The notes: generated by a model not told the origin, from the sequence alone. A stretch of DNA of 64,000 nt from an uncultured Eubacteriales bacterium (GCA_902789795.1 CADAPM010000005.1:1-64000); one strand, 5' to 3'. Positions 43,988 through 52,823 are shown, counted from the first letter of the stretch. Translations and numbers: made by a program.

Positions 43988-45355
43988 ATGAATAGAAACA
44001 TAGCCATCCTGCTGGCCGTCATTCTGCTGGCATTGGCCCTCACGCCGGCTTTCGGCGCTGAATCAGAAACGCGCCTGTCGGCCCTGATCGACACCGGAAC
44101 CGAGCTCCTGTTCAATGCGTCCAATGTCACGATCACGGGAAAGGCGGAATTCCGGTATGACGGCACCCGCTTCAAGACTGCGGAGATCCGGTATGTGCAG
44201 TCCGATTACAACTCCTTCTGGCAGGAAAAACTGTTTACTCCCCGGGAATACTCCTCGGACCGGGAAACAGGCTTTACAGTGATCTCCAACGATGGAGATA
44301 TTGCTGTGATGGAGCCCTACACGCCCGGCACTTACCGGACCGGCTGGGATGATCCGCAAAATACCATCATCCACGAAAGCCTCGAATCGCGGCTGCTGGT
44401 GTCCTTCCTGAAAACAGCTGCCAGGCTGGCTGAACCAGATATTTCGAAGTACATCACAACCCATGATAATGGCTGGACCCTGACGCTGACCGGGGAGCAG
44501 GTACCCGATCTTCTGAATGAAGCGCTGCTGATGAGCGGCCGCTTCGTAGCCAAGCGCCTGTTCAATGTCGATTATGATGTGGGCCTGCATGACAGGTCCG
44601 ACTGGTCGATCACGTCCACGACCCGGGAGATCATCTTTATGACTGAAAGCTGCGCCGTCAATGAGGCTTCTGTTGATTTCAGGTTTGACGATCATGGCAG
44701 GCTGTCCGAGATCAGCGGGCGAGCTGTGATCGACCTGCATGATACGGATCGGGAGATCCATGAGCTGGGGGCTGATTTTGAGCTGCAGATCGGCGATTAC
44801 GGTACGAGCATTGTCAGAAACTTTGACCCGGAAGAATACCAGGTCATCCCTAAAAAACGGGGCAGCCAGCAGCAAGAGCAGCCAGTGGATACAGAACAGC
44901 TCGAAAAGCTGGAAAAGCGAGCGAAGGAGGTCGTCAAAGCCGCAGGGTTCAGCTGCGCGGACAGACTCGAAATAGATAATGTGTATATCAATGACGGTGA
45001 ATGGCAATTGAGCTTCAAGGATCCGGAAGACGAAGCTTCCCCCGGCTTCTGGGTGCAGATCACAGATATCGGCAATGTTTTGCATATCTCCAGCATGAAC
45101 GACAGCTGGAGACAGGACGATCCATCATCTGCAAATGCCGAAGTCACCGAGGAAGTCATGGAACAGCTCCGTCAGTTTGTAAAGCTGGCCAATCCAGCCT
45201 TCGACTTTGGTGAGCTTTTTGTCACTGAACAGGAAGCGATCGATGATACCCTGTATGTGACCCTGGAGGAAAGCGAGCCTACCGGGCTGGTACTGATCGT
45301 GCAGCTTGCTCCCACCCTGCGGATCGAGGAGTATACCTGTGTTGGATTCGGCTGA
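43988..45355 (+). CDS. secreted protein of unknown function
   Basis: A 455-residue exported protein; the signal peptide is MNRNIAILLAVILLALALTPAFG, cut before AESET. ATG 43988 has GGAGG nine bases ahead. The N-terminal two thirds form a beta-rich domain (ITGKAEFRYDGTRFKTAEIRYVQSDYNSFW, IFMTESCAVNEASVDFRFDDHG) resembling outer-layer lipid-carrier or LolA-like folds, though this is only a suggestion. A Gln/Glu-rich linker near residue 300 is followed by a C-terminal domain of about 130 residues. No catalytic site was recognised. A 7-pair hairpin (45355-45361 with 45389-45395) with TGATTTTTT after the stop may end its transcript. Confidence 0.75.
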   Translation: MNRNIAILLAVILLALALTPAFGAESETRLSALIDTGTELLFNASNVTITGKAEFRYDGTRFKTAEIRYVQSDYNSFWQEKLFTPREYSSDRETGFTVISNDGDIAVMEPYTPGTYRTGWDDPQNTIIHESLESRLLVSFLKTAARLAEPDISKYITTHDNGWTLTLTGEQVPDLLNEALLMSGRFVAKRLFNVDYDVGLHDRSDWSITSTTREIIFMTESCAVNEASVDFRFDDHGRLSEISGRAVIDLHDTDREIHELGADFELQIGDYGTSIVRNFDPEEYQVIPKKRGSQQQEQPVDTEQLEKLEKRAKEVVKAAGFSCADRLEIDNVYINDGEWQLSFKDPEDEASPGFWVQITDIGNVLHISSMNDSWRQDDPSSANAEVTEEVMEQLRQFVKLANPAFDFGELFVTEQEAIDDTLYVTLEESEPTGLVLIVQLAPTLRIEEYTCVGFG

Positions 45356-45486
45356 GCGATGTATTACAATTTTCTCAACAATTCTCCGCATCGCTTGATT
45401 TTTTGGAGGGTTTGAATTATCCTTATATGAGCCGGACAAAAGATTCGGCAGAATCTTGCAAATCCATCATCATAAGGAGGAAACAC

Positions 45487-47709
45487 ATGAAGAAACTCAG
45501 TGCTGTTCTCGCTGTAGTAGCATGTATCGCGCTCATCTTTGCCGTCGTATTCGGCGTGCAGAAGGGCAATCTCCAGACCGAGATGAAGACTGCCGCTGAT
45601 CAGGCCGCCGCCAAGCTGGCCGAGGTCGAAGGCGCCGCCAAGACCGCTGCCGACGAAGCTGCCGCCAAGCTGGCGGACGCTGAAGCCGCCGCCAAGACCG
45701 CTGCGGATGAAGCCGCTGCCAAGCTGGCCGAAGTCGAAGCCGCCGCCCAGGCTGCTGCGGACGAAGCCGCAGCCAAGTTGGCCGACTCCGAAGCTGCTGC
45801 CAAGACCGCTGCTGATGACGCCGCCGCCAAGCTGGCCGAGGCTCAGGCTGCCGCTGAGGAAGCCGCCAAGACCGCTGCCGACGAAGCCGCTGCCAAGCTG
45901 GCAGAAGCCCAGGCTGCTGCCGAAGAAGCTGCCAAGACCGCTGCTGACGAAGCCGCCGCCAAGCTGGCGGAAGTCCAGGCCGCCGCCGACGAAGCTGCCG
46001 CCAAGCTGGCCGAGGCCGAAGCTGCTGCCAAGACCGCCGCTGAAGAGGCTGCTACCGCTCTGACCGCCGCCCAGAACGAGGCGAAGCTGAACGCTGACAA
46101 ACTGGCTGAGCTGACCCGCATTGCCGAGCCCGCTTTCGGCGAGTACTACAAGGGCAAGACCGTCATCCTGCACTCCAACGACGTGCACGGCGCGCTCAAC
46201 GGCTATGCCTACATCGCTTATCTCAAGAGCCTGTATGAATCCTACGGCGCCGAAGTCATCCTTGTGGACGCCGGCGACTTCAGCCAGGGCACCATCTATG
46301 TGAGCACCAACAAAGGCGAAAAAGCCATCGACATGATGAATGCCGCCGGTTATGACGTCGTGACCCTGGGCAACCACGAATTCGACTTCGGCTATGCCCA
46401 GCTGATGGAGAACCTGAAGGGCGCCCAGTTCAAGACCATCTGCGCCAACGTGATCCTTGACGAGACCGGCAAGTCCATCCTGCCCGCCACCACCACGATC
46501 GAAAAGGGCGGCGTGAAGATCGGCTTCTTCGGCATCGAGACCCCCGAGACCGCCACCAAGGTCAATCCCGGCATGATCTCCGAGATTCACTTCACCACCT
46601 TCGGCGATCTGTATACTGCGGCCCAGGGCGCCATCGACGAGCTGGCAGACGCCGACATCGTGATCGGCCTGACCCACCTGGGCGTGGACGATGAGTCCGC
46701 GGCCAACGGCTACCGTTCTACCGACCTGTATGCCAACATCACCGGCGCTGACTTCCTGATCGACGGTCACTCCCACACCGTGATGACCGCGGGCGAGAAC
46801 GGCGAGCCCATCCAGTCCACCGGCACTGCCTTCTCTCATGTGGGCGTCATCGTCATCGACAACGAGAAGAAAGCCATCGTTGACAACTATCTGGTCAGCA
46901 CTGCCGGCATGAAGACGGACGAAGCCGTCGCCGCCAAGGCCGCAGATATCATGAAGTCTGTTGACACCGAATACGGTGCCGTATTCGCCGAGACCGCTGT
47001 CCGCCTGAACGGTGACCGCGACCCCGGCAACCGCACGCAGGAGACCAACCTGGGCGACCTGATCACCGACGCCATGGTCTGGTCTGTGGTCGACGCAGGC
47101 GGTATCTCTGAGGATATGCTCAAGAACGTGGTCGGCATCACCAACGGCGGCGGTATCCGTGCGAGCATCGAAGCCGGCGGCATTTCCAAGAAGGACATCA
47201 ACACCGTCCTGCCCTTCGGCAACACCGTGGCTGTGATCTACGTCAAAGGCAGCGAGCTGCTTGAGGCGCTGGAAGCTTCCACCTTCTCCACCCCGAAGGC
47301 CATCGGCGGCTATCCGCAGACCAGCGGCATCACCTGGACCATCGACACCACCAAGGAATATGCCCAGGGTGAGATCTACAAGGATGCTGCCGGCAAGGAA
47401 TCCAGCTACTACGGCCCGGCTTCCATCAACCGCGTGACCATCGAAAGCGTCAATAACGAAGCCTTCGATCCTGAAGCCACCTATGTGGTCGTCACCAACA
47501 ACTTCTGCGCTGCCGGCGGCGACACCTACAACGTGTTCATGCGCGCCTACAACGACAAGGAGAATCCCGGCTTCGACACCGGCATCCCGATGGACGAAGC
47601 AGTGATGGATTACATCTACACTGAGCTCAACGCCAAGATCGGCGAAAGCTACGCTGAACCGCGCGGCACCGAGACCCAGATCCGCGAAGAAGCGGCCAAC
47701 GCCGCCTGA
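45487..47709 (+). CDS. membrane-anchored 5'-nucleotidase with alanine-rich coiled-coil stalk
   Basis: A 740-residue extracellular phosphoesterase. Residues about 6-25 form a single membrane anchor, and about 30-210 are an Ala-rich coiled coil built of AAKTAADEAAAKLAE-type repeats. The UshA-like catalytic domain begins near residue 220: metal sites SNDVHG, DAGDFSQG, GNHEFDFGY and DGHSHT, with the substrate-binding C-terminal domain (NLGDLITDAMVWSV, ITNGGGIRASIE, CAAGGDTYN). It should hydrolyse nucleotides outside the cell to nucleosides. The stalk lifts the enzyme off the membrane. ATG 45487 follows AGGAGG. No sortase signal is present. Confidence 0.9.
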   Translation: MKKLSAVLAVVACIALIFAVVFGVQKGNLQTEMKTAADQAAAKLAEVEGAAKTAADEAAAKLADAEAAAKTAADEAAAKLAEVEAAAQAAADEAAAKLADSEAAAKTAADDAAAKLAEAQAAAEEAAKTAADEAAAKLAEAQAAAEEAAKTAADEAAAKLAEVQAAADEAAAKLAEAEAAAKTAAEEAATALTAAQNEAKLNADKLAELTRIAEPAFGEYYKGKTVILHSNDVHGALNGYAYIAYLKSLYESYGAEVILVDAGDFSQGTIYVSTNKGEKAIDMMNAAGYDVVTLGNHEFDFGYAQLMENLKGAQFKTICANVILDETGKSILPATTTIEKGGVKIGFFGIETPETATKVNPGMISEIHFTTFGDLYTAAQGAIDELADADIVIGLTHLGVDDESAANGYRSTDLYANITGADFLIDGHSHTVMTAGENGEPIQSTGTAFSHVGVIVIDNEKKAIVDNYLVSTAGMKTDEAVAAKAADIMKSVDTEYGAVFAETAVRLNGDRDPGNRTQETNLGDLITDAMVWSVVDAGGISEDMLKNVVGITNGGGIRASIEAGGISKKDINTVLPFGNTVAVIYVKGSELLEALEASTFSTPKAIGGYPQTSGITWTIDTTKEYAQGEIYKDAAGKESSYYGPASINRVTIESVNNEAFDPEATYVVVTNNFCAAGGDTYNVFMRAYNDKENPGFDTGIPMDEAVMDYIYTELNAKIGESYAEPRGTETQIREEAANAA

Positions 47710-47726
47710 TCAAAGGCAGCAAAAAG

Positions 47727-47752
47727 GGAGACCTTCCGCAAGGAGGGTCTCC
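47727..47752 (+). terminator. intrinsic terminator after the nucleotidase
   Basis: An 11-pair stem (47727-47737 with 47742-47752, one T-G pair), GCAA loop, then TTCTTTTATT; 18 bases after the stop. Confidence 0.9.
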
Positions 47753-47786
47753 TTCTTTTATTGCTCTTTAGTTATTCCTTACTGAT

Positions 47787-48524
47787 TCAGAAGCTGATCC
47801 GGCTGATGAAGCTGTTGCCTCCGTCGGGATGGCGGCCGATCAATACATATCCATCCGGAGTGTCCGCGCCGAGGATGTCCAGCGTCTCCCCCAGCAGCGC
47901 TTCCTTGGCGTAGGTGATCTCGAAGGTCTTGAAAGGCCTGCTGACCAGCTCGTCCGGAAGGAAATCGTCGATGATATTGCCGTAGTTCGCGCAATACACA
48001 TGCCTGTTGGCGTCCAGATCCGTGTATACGATCTTGCGCTGTCCCAGCGTCTCCAGCTGCTCCGGCACCGGGATCTGATTAAGGGGCGGGCAGTCCACTT
48101 CCCTGTCCACCCACTTCGGTTCATGCTTGAGGGCCCGCGGCCTCAGGATGCGGTGATTCTGCGGGTCGCACAGCAGCCAGGCGCTGCGGCCCTCGGCGAT
48201 GGTCTCGCCCTCGGGTGTTTCAAAGCGGTGATTCCTGTTGAAGAACACCGTCTCCAGGCTGTGCTCCCAGGTCATGGCCTTGAGGGTCTGGTAGCACTTC
48301 GGCGGGTCAGTGACCTTCAGCACGAAGCGGTTCACCAGGAACACCTGGCCCTCGCTGATCAGCTGGTCGCGGCCCAGGCCGCGCTCCTCATAGTCATCAC
48401 CGGCCAGGCCGGCCATCCAGGCGATCCAAACGGACAGCTTCACATGCTGGTCGCGGTCCGTATCACGGAAATCCACATACAGCGGCTCCTGAAAAATGTT
48501 GTGTTCGTCCCGGTGTCCGTTCAT
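47787..48524 (-). CDS. acyl-ACP thioesterase (FatA/FatB-like)
   Basis: A 245-residue double hot-dog thioesterase that releases fatty acids from acyl carrier protein and so ends chain growth. Supporting features are VDFRDTDRDQHVKLSVWIAWM (first hot-dog), the LVNRFVLKVTDPPK strand, and the second hot-dog with KIVYTDLDANRHVYCANYGN, where Asp/Asn/His form the catalytic set. It overlaps the gene before it by four bases and ends the prs operon. Substrate chain length cannot be read. A plus-strand terminator lies 35 bases past its stop. Confidence 0.9.
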   Translation of the reverse strand: MNGHRDEHNIFQEPLYVDFRDTDRDQHVKLSVWIAWMAGLAGDDYEERGLGRDQLISEGQVFLVNRFVLKVTDPPKCYQTLKAMTWEHSLETVFFNRNHRFETPEGETIAEGRSAWLLCDPQNHRILRPRALKHEPKWVDREVDCPPLNQIPVPEQLETLGQRKIVYTDLDANRHVYCANYGNIIDDFLPDELVSRPFKTFEITYAKEALLGETLDILGADTPDGYVLIGRHPDGGNSFISRISF

Positions 48525-49021
48525 AGCGCTCCCTCTTCGGGGCTCAGTCCCATTTCCAGCCTCGCGGCATTCAGCTGACGCAGGGCGCGCAGGCGGTCGA
48601 TCCGGTATTTGAGGCGCACGGAGGTCAGGGCCTTGCTCTTATACCGGTCCAGGAAGGCCCGCACGCCCAGGGCAGCGGAGACGCCCGCGATCGGCCCGCC
48701 GACCGTCATGGCGGCTGCGCCTGCGGTCATGGCGGCGCCGGTCTTGACCATGCGGTAGGCCGCGTCCGTGAGTCCCGTCTTCTGATCCTTCTTGCCCAGG
48801 ATCACCTTCATCTCTTCGGTGACGGCGATCACGGCAAAGGGCAGGACCGTGCCCGCTGTGTCCAGAAGCTCCTGGCTGAGGCCCGTATCCGTCAGCAGGC
48901 CCGCGTCCGCGGTCACGTTTTCGGCGCAGCTCAGACCCAGGGCCACCTTGTCCACCAGGTTGTCCTTGGAGCGCTTTTTATACTTCCTGACCAGGGTCTC
49001 GTAATCTGCCAAAGGTCTCAC
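48521..49021 (-). CDS. unknown protein, glycine-zipper-like hydrophobic centre
   Basis: A 166-residue protein of unrecognised family. Its middle is hydrophobic with glycine- and alanine-rich helices (MVKTGAAMTAGAAAMTVGGPIAGVSAALGVRAF) that look like one or two membrane or glycine-zipper segments; the ends are basic (KYKKRSKDN; RLKYRIDRLRALRQL). GTG 49021 is proposed because it overlaps the previous stop as GTGA; the frame is open further upstream but lies inside that gene. It forms a coupled pair with the gene upstream and overlaps the thioesterase by four bases. Confidence 0.65.
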   Translation of the reverse strand: MRPLADYETLVRKYKKRSKDNLVDKVALGLSCAENVTADAGLLTDTGLSQELLDTAGTVLPFAVIAVTEEMKVILGKKDQKTGLTDAAYRMVKTGAAMTAGAAAMTVGGPIAGVSAALGVRAFLDRYKSKALTSVRLKYRIDRLRALRQLNAARLEMGLSPEEGAL

Positions 49022-49533
49022 CCCCCGATAAGCTTCAGGATCGTCACGATGATCCACGCCCCGCCGGCCACACCCACCAGCACGGTCAGCTGGCGGATGA
49101 CGCCGGAAAGCGTTTCCATCTTGTTCTTTTTCTTTTCTTCCGCTTTCTTTTCGATCTGTTCTACGGTCTTCTGCAGCTTCAGCACGCCTGTTTCCAGCGC
49201 GCCGATCCGCTCGTTCGCGTTCGCGACTGTTTGAGAAACCTGCCTTATGGTCTGGTCCAGCTCTTCCCGGTCCACCGTCTGCTGGGCAGCGACGGACTGG
49301 CAGAGTTCGTGCAGCTTTGCCTGATCCTCGCTGAGCCCCTCCGCTACGAGGGTCATCTCCGAGGAGAACTCTTCCACCAGCGTGCTCAGGTCCTTCCCTT
49401 TGACGGTGTTCAGGGCGTTGCCGAAGAAATCCTTCGTCGCCTGTACAAAGCCCACCGGTTTTTCAGCCGGCAGCGCCTCCGCCGGGGAGGGGACCATCTG
49501 CTGTTCCTGATTCAGCTGTTTTTCAGCATTCAT
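49018..49533 (-). CDS. unknown coiled-coil protein with C-terminal membrane anchor
   Basis: A 171-residue tail-anchored-looking protein. A flexible N-terminus (MNAEKQLNQEQQMVPSPAEA) leads to a long coiled coil at about residues 75-140 (DREELDQTIRQVSQTVANANERIGALETGVLKLQKTVEQIEKKAEEK in part), and the last 25 residues are hydrophobic (QLTVLVGVAGGAWIIVTILKLIGG). No family was recognised. It starts three bases after the prs stop and overlaps the next unknown gene, which also has hydrophobic segments, so the two products may form a membrane-associated pair. Confidence 0.7.
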   Translation of the reverse strand: MNAEKQLNQEQQMVPSPAEALPAEKPVGFVQATKDFFGNALNTVKGKDLSTLVEEFSSEMTLVAEGLSEDQAKLHELCQSVAAQQTVDREELDQTIRQVSQTVANANERIGALETGVLKLQKTVEQIEKKAEEKKKNKMETLSGVIRQLTVLVGVAGGAWIIVTILKLIGG

Positions 49534-49536
49534 GGC

Positions 49537-50745
49537 TTATACCAGTCTCAGTCCGTTTTTCGTTTGTTCTTCGCGGTAGTTGTTGACCAGGTTCTGGATG
49601 CGCTTGAGCGGGGACAGCAGGCCGCTGATGGAGCGGTCGTGGTTCAAGGTCGCGATCAGGTACGCGATGTACTTGCTGATGTCCGCCTCGATATGCCATT
49701 CCGTATCCTTCAGCTCCGGCCGCAGGTAAGCGCCGTTAGTGGTGATAACGCGGTAGATCAGGCCCTCCTGATACGCGCGTTCAAACTCGTCGATGCCGTT
49801 GGTGAAGAAGCCGAAGGTCGCCATGGCGATAATGCGCGCCGCGCCGCGGGACTTGAGCTCCTTGGCCAGCTCGATCACGCTCTCGCCGGAGGAGATCATA
49901 TCATCCACTACGATGATATCCTTGCCTTCCACGGACGCGCCCAGATACTCATGGGCCACGATGGGGTTGCGGCCATTGACGACGGTGGAATAATCGCGGC
50001 GTTTATAGGACATGCCCAGGTCCAGGGACAGGACGGATGCATAGAAGATGTTGCGCTGCATGGCGCCTTCGTCGGGGCTCACAAACATCAGGTGGTCCTT
50101 GTCCAGCGTCAGGTCTTTGACGTTTTTGAGGAGCGCCTTGAGCATCTGGTACGTCGGCATGATGCTCTCAAAGCCGCCCAGCGGGATGGAATTCGCCACG
50201 CGCGGGTCGTGGGCGTCGAAGGTGATGATATTGTTGACGCCCATATTGCTGATCTCCTGGAGCGCCATCGCGCAGTCCAGGCTCTCGCGGGACGTCCTGC
50301 GGTGCTGCCGGCTCTCATAGAGCATCGGCATGATCACCGTGATGCGCTTGGCCTTGCCGCCCAGGGCGGAGATGATGCGCTTCAGGTCCTGGAAGTGGTC
50401 GTCCGGAGACATGGGGACGGTCTGACCGTACATTTTATAGGTCACATTGTGCGCGCAGACATCCACGATGATGTAAATATCATACCCGCGAACGGTTTCC
50501 TTGATCACGCCCTTGCCCTCGCCCGTTCCAAAGCGCGGGCACTGCGCCTTGATCAGGAATGAGGAATGGCTCTTGCCGGTAGTCGTATAAAAATCCGCGT
50601 CGTTCTCTTCCTGCTGCAGATGCCATTTTTCCAGCCAGTTGCTGATCTTTTCACCCATTTCTTCACAGCCGGCCATGGCGATCACGCCCAGGGGGCCAAA
50701 GGGTATCGAGCTGATATCGTTCTTCCAATCCTGCGTCTGATTCAT
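49537..50745 (-). CDS. prs: ribose-phosphate pyrophosphokinase (PRPP synthetase), long form
   Basis: A 402-residue PRPP synthetase, longer than the usual 310-320. It makes PRPP from ribose 5-phosphate and ATP for nucleotide, His and Trp synthesis. Motifs: RITVIMPMLYESRQHRRTSRES in the flexible-loop region, ITFDAHDPRVANSIP, MFVSPDEGAMQRN, and the ribose-phosphate loop IIVVDDMISSGESV. An N-terminal extension of about 70 residues accounts for the length. The first gene of a minus-strand operon with two unknown genes and a thioesterase; promoter at 50800-50828. Divergent from the glycine riboswitch. Confidence 0.92.
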   Translation of the reverse strand: MNQTQDWKNDISSIPFGPLGVIAMAGCEEMGEKISNWLEKWHLQQEENDADFYTTTGKSHSSFLIKAQCPRFGTGEGKGVIKETVRGYDIYIIVDVCAHNVTYKMYGQTVPMSPDDHFQDLKRIISALGGKAKRITVIMPMLYESRQHRRTSRESLDCAMALQEISNMGVNNIITFDAHDPRVANSIPLGGFESIMPTYQMLKALLKNVKDLTLDKDHLMFVSPDEGAMQRNIFYASVLSLDLGMSYKRRDYSTVVNGRNPIVAHEYLGASVEGKDIIVVDDMISSGESVIELAKELKSRGAARIIAMATFGFFTNGIDEFERAYQEGLIYRVITTNGAYLRPELKDTEWHIEADISKYIAYLIATLNHDRSISGLLSPLKRIQNLVNNYREEQTKNGLRLV

Positions 50746-50799
50746 TCCGTCCGTCCTTTCTCGGTGTTCCCGCTATTCCCTGAATAAAGACCCACGGAA

Positions 50800-50828
50800 A
50801 ATATATCATATTTTCTTCGCTATGAAAA
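50800..50828 (-). promoter_or_regulatory. prs promoter
   Basis: On the minus strand TTTTCA (50823-50828), 17 bases and an extended -10, TGATATATT (hexamer 50800-50805), 55 bases before the ATG. Moderate match. Confidence 0.55.
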
Positions 50829-50972
50829 GCTTTTTTTGATAAACAATTACGTCAAAATTCAGCGTACATCTCATCTGAGACAGGGGCTTTGGCATACCTT
50901 CCCTGTTGAATCAGCGCAATAAGCGATCAGCATCCAATACATGAAAAATACACGAAAAACAGCGGAAGGCTA

Positions 50973-51001
50973 TTGATTCCGCCTTTTCTTTTGTATACAA
51001 T
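50973..51001 (+). promoter_or_regulatory. promoter of the glycine riboswitch transcript
   Basis: TTGATT (50973-50978), 17 bases, TACAAT (50996-51001). The transcript would begin a few bases before the first aptamer stem at 51005, so the fit in position is good. Confidence 0.65.
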
Positions 51002-51004
51002 GAT

Positions 51005-51173
51005 ACAGTCATTGGAAACGCCCAGGAAACACCTGTTTCAGGTGACCGAAGGAGTAAAACTCTCAGGTAAAGCGGACTGTGCGCGGATGACACTCTGGAG
51101 AAGCCCGGGTCGCCCCGGGTGCCGAAGGTGCAAAACCGGAAAACCGGTGAATCTCTCAGGCAAAAGGACAGAG
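51005..51173 (+). promoter_or_regulatory. tandem glycine riboswitch
   Basis: Two glycine aptamers lie in tandem. Aptamer 1 (51005-51080) is closed by ACAGTC/GACTGT and contains ACCGAAGGAGTAAAACTCTC and the AGGTAAAGCGGAC end. Aptamer 2 (51093-51173) is closed by CTCTG/CAGAG and contains TGCCGAAGGTGCAAAACCGG, then TCTCAGGCAAAAGGACAGAG, nearly the family consensus. The linker is 12 bases. It leads, via a terminator at 51218-51245, into the AgcS symporter gene, a known partner of glycine riboswitches. Confidence 0.93.
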
Positions 51174-51213
51174 ACAGCGAGTGGTATTTATGTTGCTGCG
51201 CATCTGGCTTCAT

Positions 51214-51245
51214 TGAGAGATTCTGCTTCGGCGGAATCTTTTTTC
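51214..51245 (+). terminator. riboswitch expression-platform terminator
   Basis: A nine-pair stem (51218-51226 with 51231-51239, one T-G pair), TTCG loop, then seven T. The bases 51214-51223 (TGAGAGATTC) are perfectly complementary to 51149-51158 in aptamer 2, giving an antiterminator that competes with glycine binding. Confidence 0.88.
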
Positions 51246-51285
51246 CTTTTATTCATTTATAACAAAGCGGAAAGGAAGGCACGAC

Positions 51286-52807
51286 ATGAACAGTTTTGCG
51301 CAGACGATCGCCCAGATCAATGACAAGGTCAACAGCGTGGTGTGGGGCGTCCCGGCCCTGGTGCTCCTGATCGGCACCGGCATTCTGATGACGGTGCTCA
51401 CCAAGTTCTTCCAGTTCACCCGGTTCGGACACATGTGGTCCAACACCATCGGCGGCCTCTTCAAGAAGGAAAAGGGCATCCGCAAGAGCCACGACAGGCA
51501 CTCCATTTCCCAGTTCCAGGCGCTCTGCACGGCGCTGTCCGCCACCATCGGCACGGGCAATATCCACGGGCAATATCGCGGGCGTGGCCTACGCCATCAC
51601 CATGGGCGGCCCCGGCGCGGTGTTCTGGATGTGGATCGCCGCCATTGTCGGCATGATGACCAACTACTCCGAAAACGTGCTGGGCATCTACTTCCGCCGC
51701 AGGAATGAGAAGGGCGAATGGAGCGGCGGCGCCATGTACTACCTGAAGGACGGCGTCGGGAAGATGAAGTACGGCAAGATCGCCGGCCCCATCCTGGCGG
51801 TCCTGTTCTCCCTGTTCGCGATCCTGGCGTCCTTCGGCATCGGCAACATGGGTCAGGTCGCTTCGATCACCGAGAGCATCAACACCCTGATCACCGCCGA
51901 GCCCTCCACGGTCAACCTGGTCACGGGCCTGGTGCTGATCGTCCTTCTGTCCCTGGTCATCCTGGGCGGCCTCAAGCGCATCGCCACGACCAATGAGAGG
52001 ATCGTGCCCTTCATGGCCGTGTTCTTCGTGATCGGCTCCCTGGTCATTATCATCATGAACATCCAGATGGTCCCGGCTGCCTTTGCTTCCATCTTCAAAG
52101 GAGCGTTCAATTTCCAGTCCGCTGCCGGCGGCGTGGGCGGCGCGATCATCGCCCAGGCAATGACCTGGGGCTTCAAGCGCGGCGTGTTCTCCAACGAAGC
52201 CGGCCTGGGCTCTTCCGTCATGGTACACTCGGCGTCCAACGTGAAGGAGCCCGTCGTGCAGGGCCTCTGGGGCATCTTTGAGGTCTTTGCCGATACCCTC
52301 ATCGTCTGCACCTGCACCGCCCTGGTCATCCTGACCTCCGGCGTCGTGGACCTGCAGACCGGCGCGTCCATTTCGGGCGCGACTAAGCTGGGCCTGGCTA
52401 CGGAAGCCTTCACCAAGAGCTTCGGCACCCTGGGCGGCGTGTTCCTGGCCGTGGCAGTCTGCCTGTTCGCCTTCACCACGATCCTGGGCTGGAGCTACTA
52501 CGGCACCAAGGCCTGGGAGTACCTCTTCGGCACGAAATCGACCCTGGCCTACAAGATCATCTTCATCTCCATGGTCGTGGTCAGCGCCACCATCAACGTC
52601 TCCCTCGCCATCGACCTGAGCGACACCTTCAACGGCCTGATGGCGATCCCCAACCTGATCGGCGTGGTGTGCCTGAGCAGCCTCGTGGTCAGGATCACCA
52701 AAAACTATACCGCCCGCAAGATCACAGAAGCCGAACCTGACCTGGAGCCCATGTACTCCGCTTTCCCGGAGATCCAGCAGGCGCAGGAAGCCTCAGAGAA
52801 CAACTGA
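51286..52807 (+). pseudogene. agcS: AgcS-type sodium:alanine/glycine symporter, broken by a 13-bp duplication
   Basis: The two overlapping frames together encode one amino-acid:sodium symporter of the AgcS family, about 503 residues with about 11 helices. The first frame gives MNSFAQTIAQINDKVNSVVWG to ATIGTGNIHG, where the N-M-N/GTGNI sodium-site motif begins; the second continues AYAITMGGPGAVFWMWIAAIVG and FSNEAGLGSSVMVHSASNV to the end. The break is an exact tandem 13-base duplication (51552-51577): removing one copy gives GTGNIAGVAYAITMGGPG, the family sequence. As written, the product would stop at 51708. Preceded by a glycine riboswitch, followed by a strong terminator. Confidence 0.88.
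51552..51577 (+). repeat. 13-bp exact tandem duplication in agcS
   Basis: CACGGGCAATATC occurs twice in direct succession (51552-51564, 51565-51577). Thirteen bases shift the frame by one, and deletion of one copy restores the conserved reading frame. Confidence 0.95.
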
Positions 52808-52823
52808 GAACCACATTCTTCAG

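Noticed and set aside
45590-46090. Possible CRISPR-like or satellite repeat
   Set aside because: The repeats are codon-phased, degenerate and without spacers; they encode a coiled coil.
45600-46121. Ala/Ser-rich minus-strand frames opposite the nucleotidase stalk
   Set aside because: They are the reverse reading of the alanine repeats and have no start signal.
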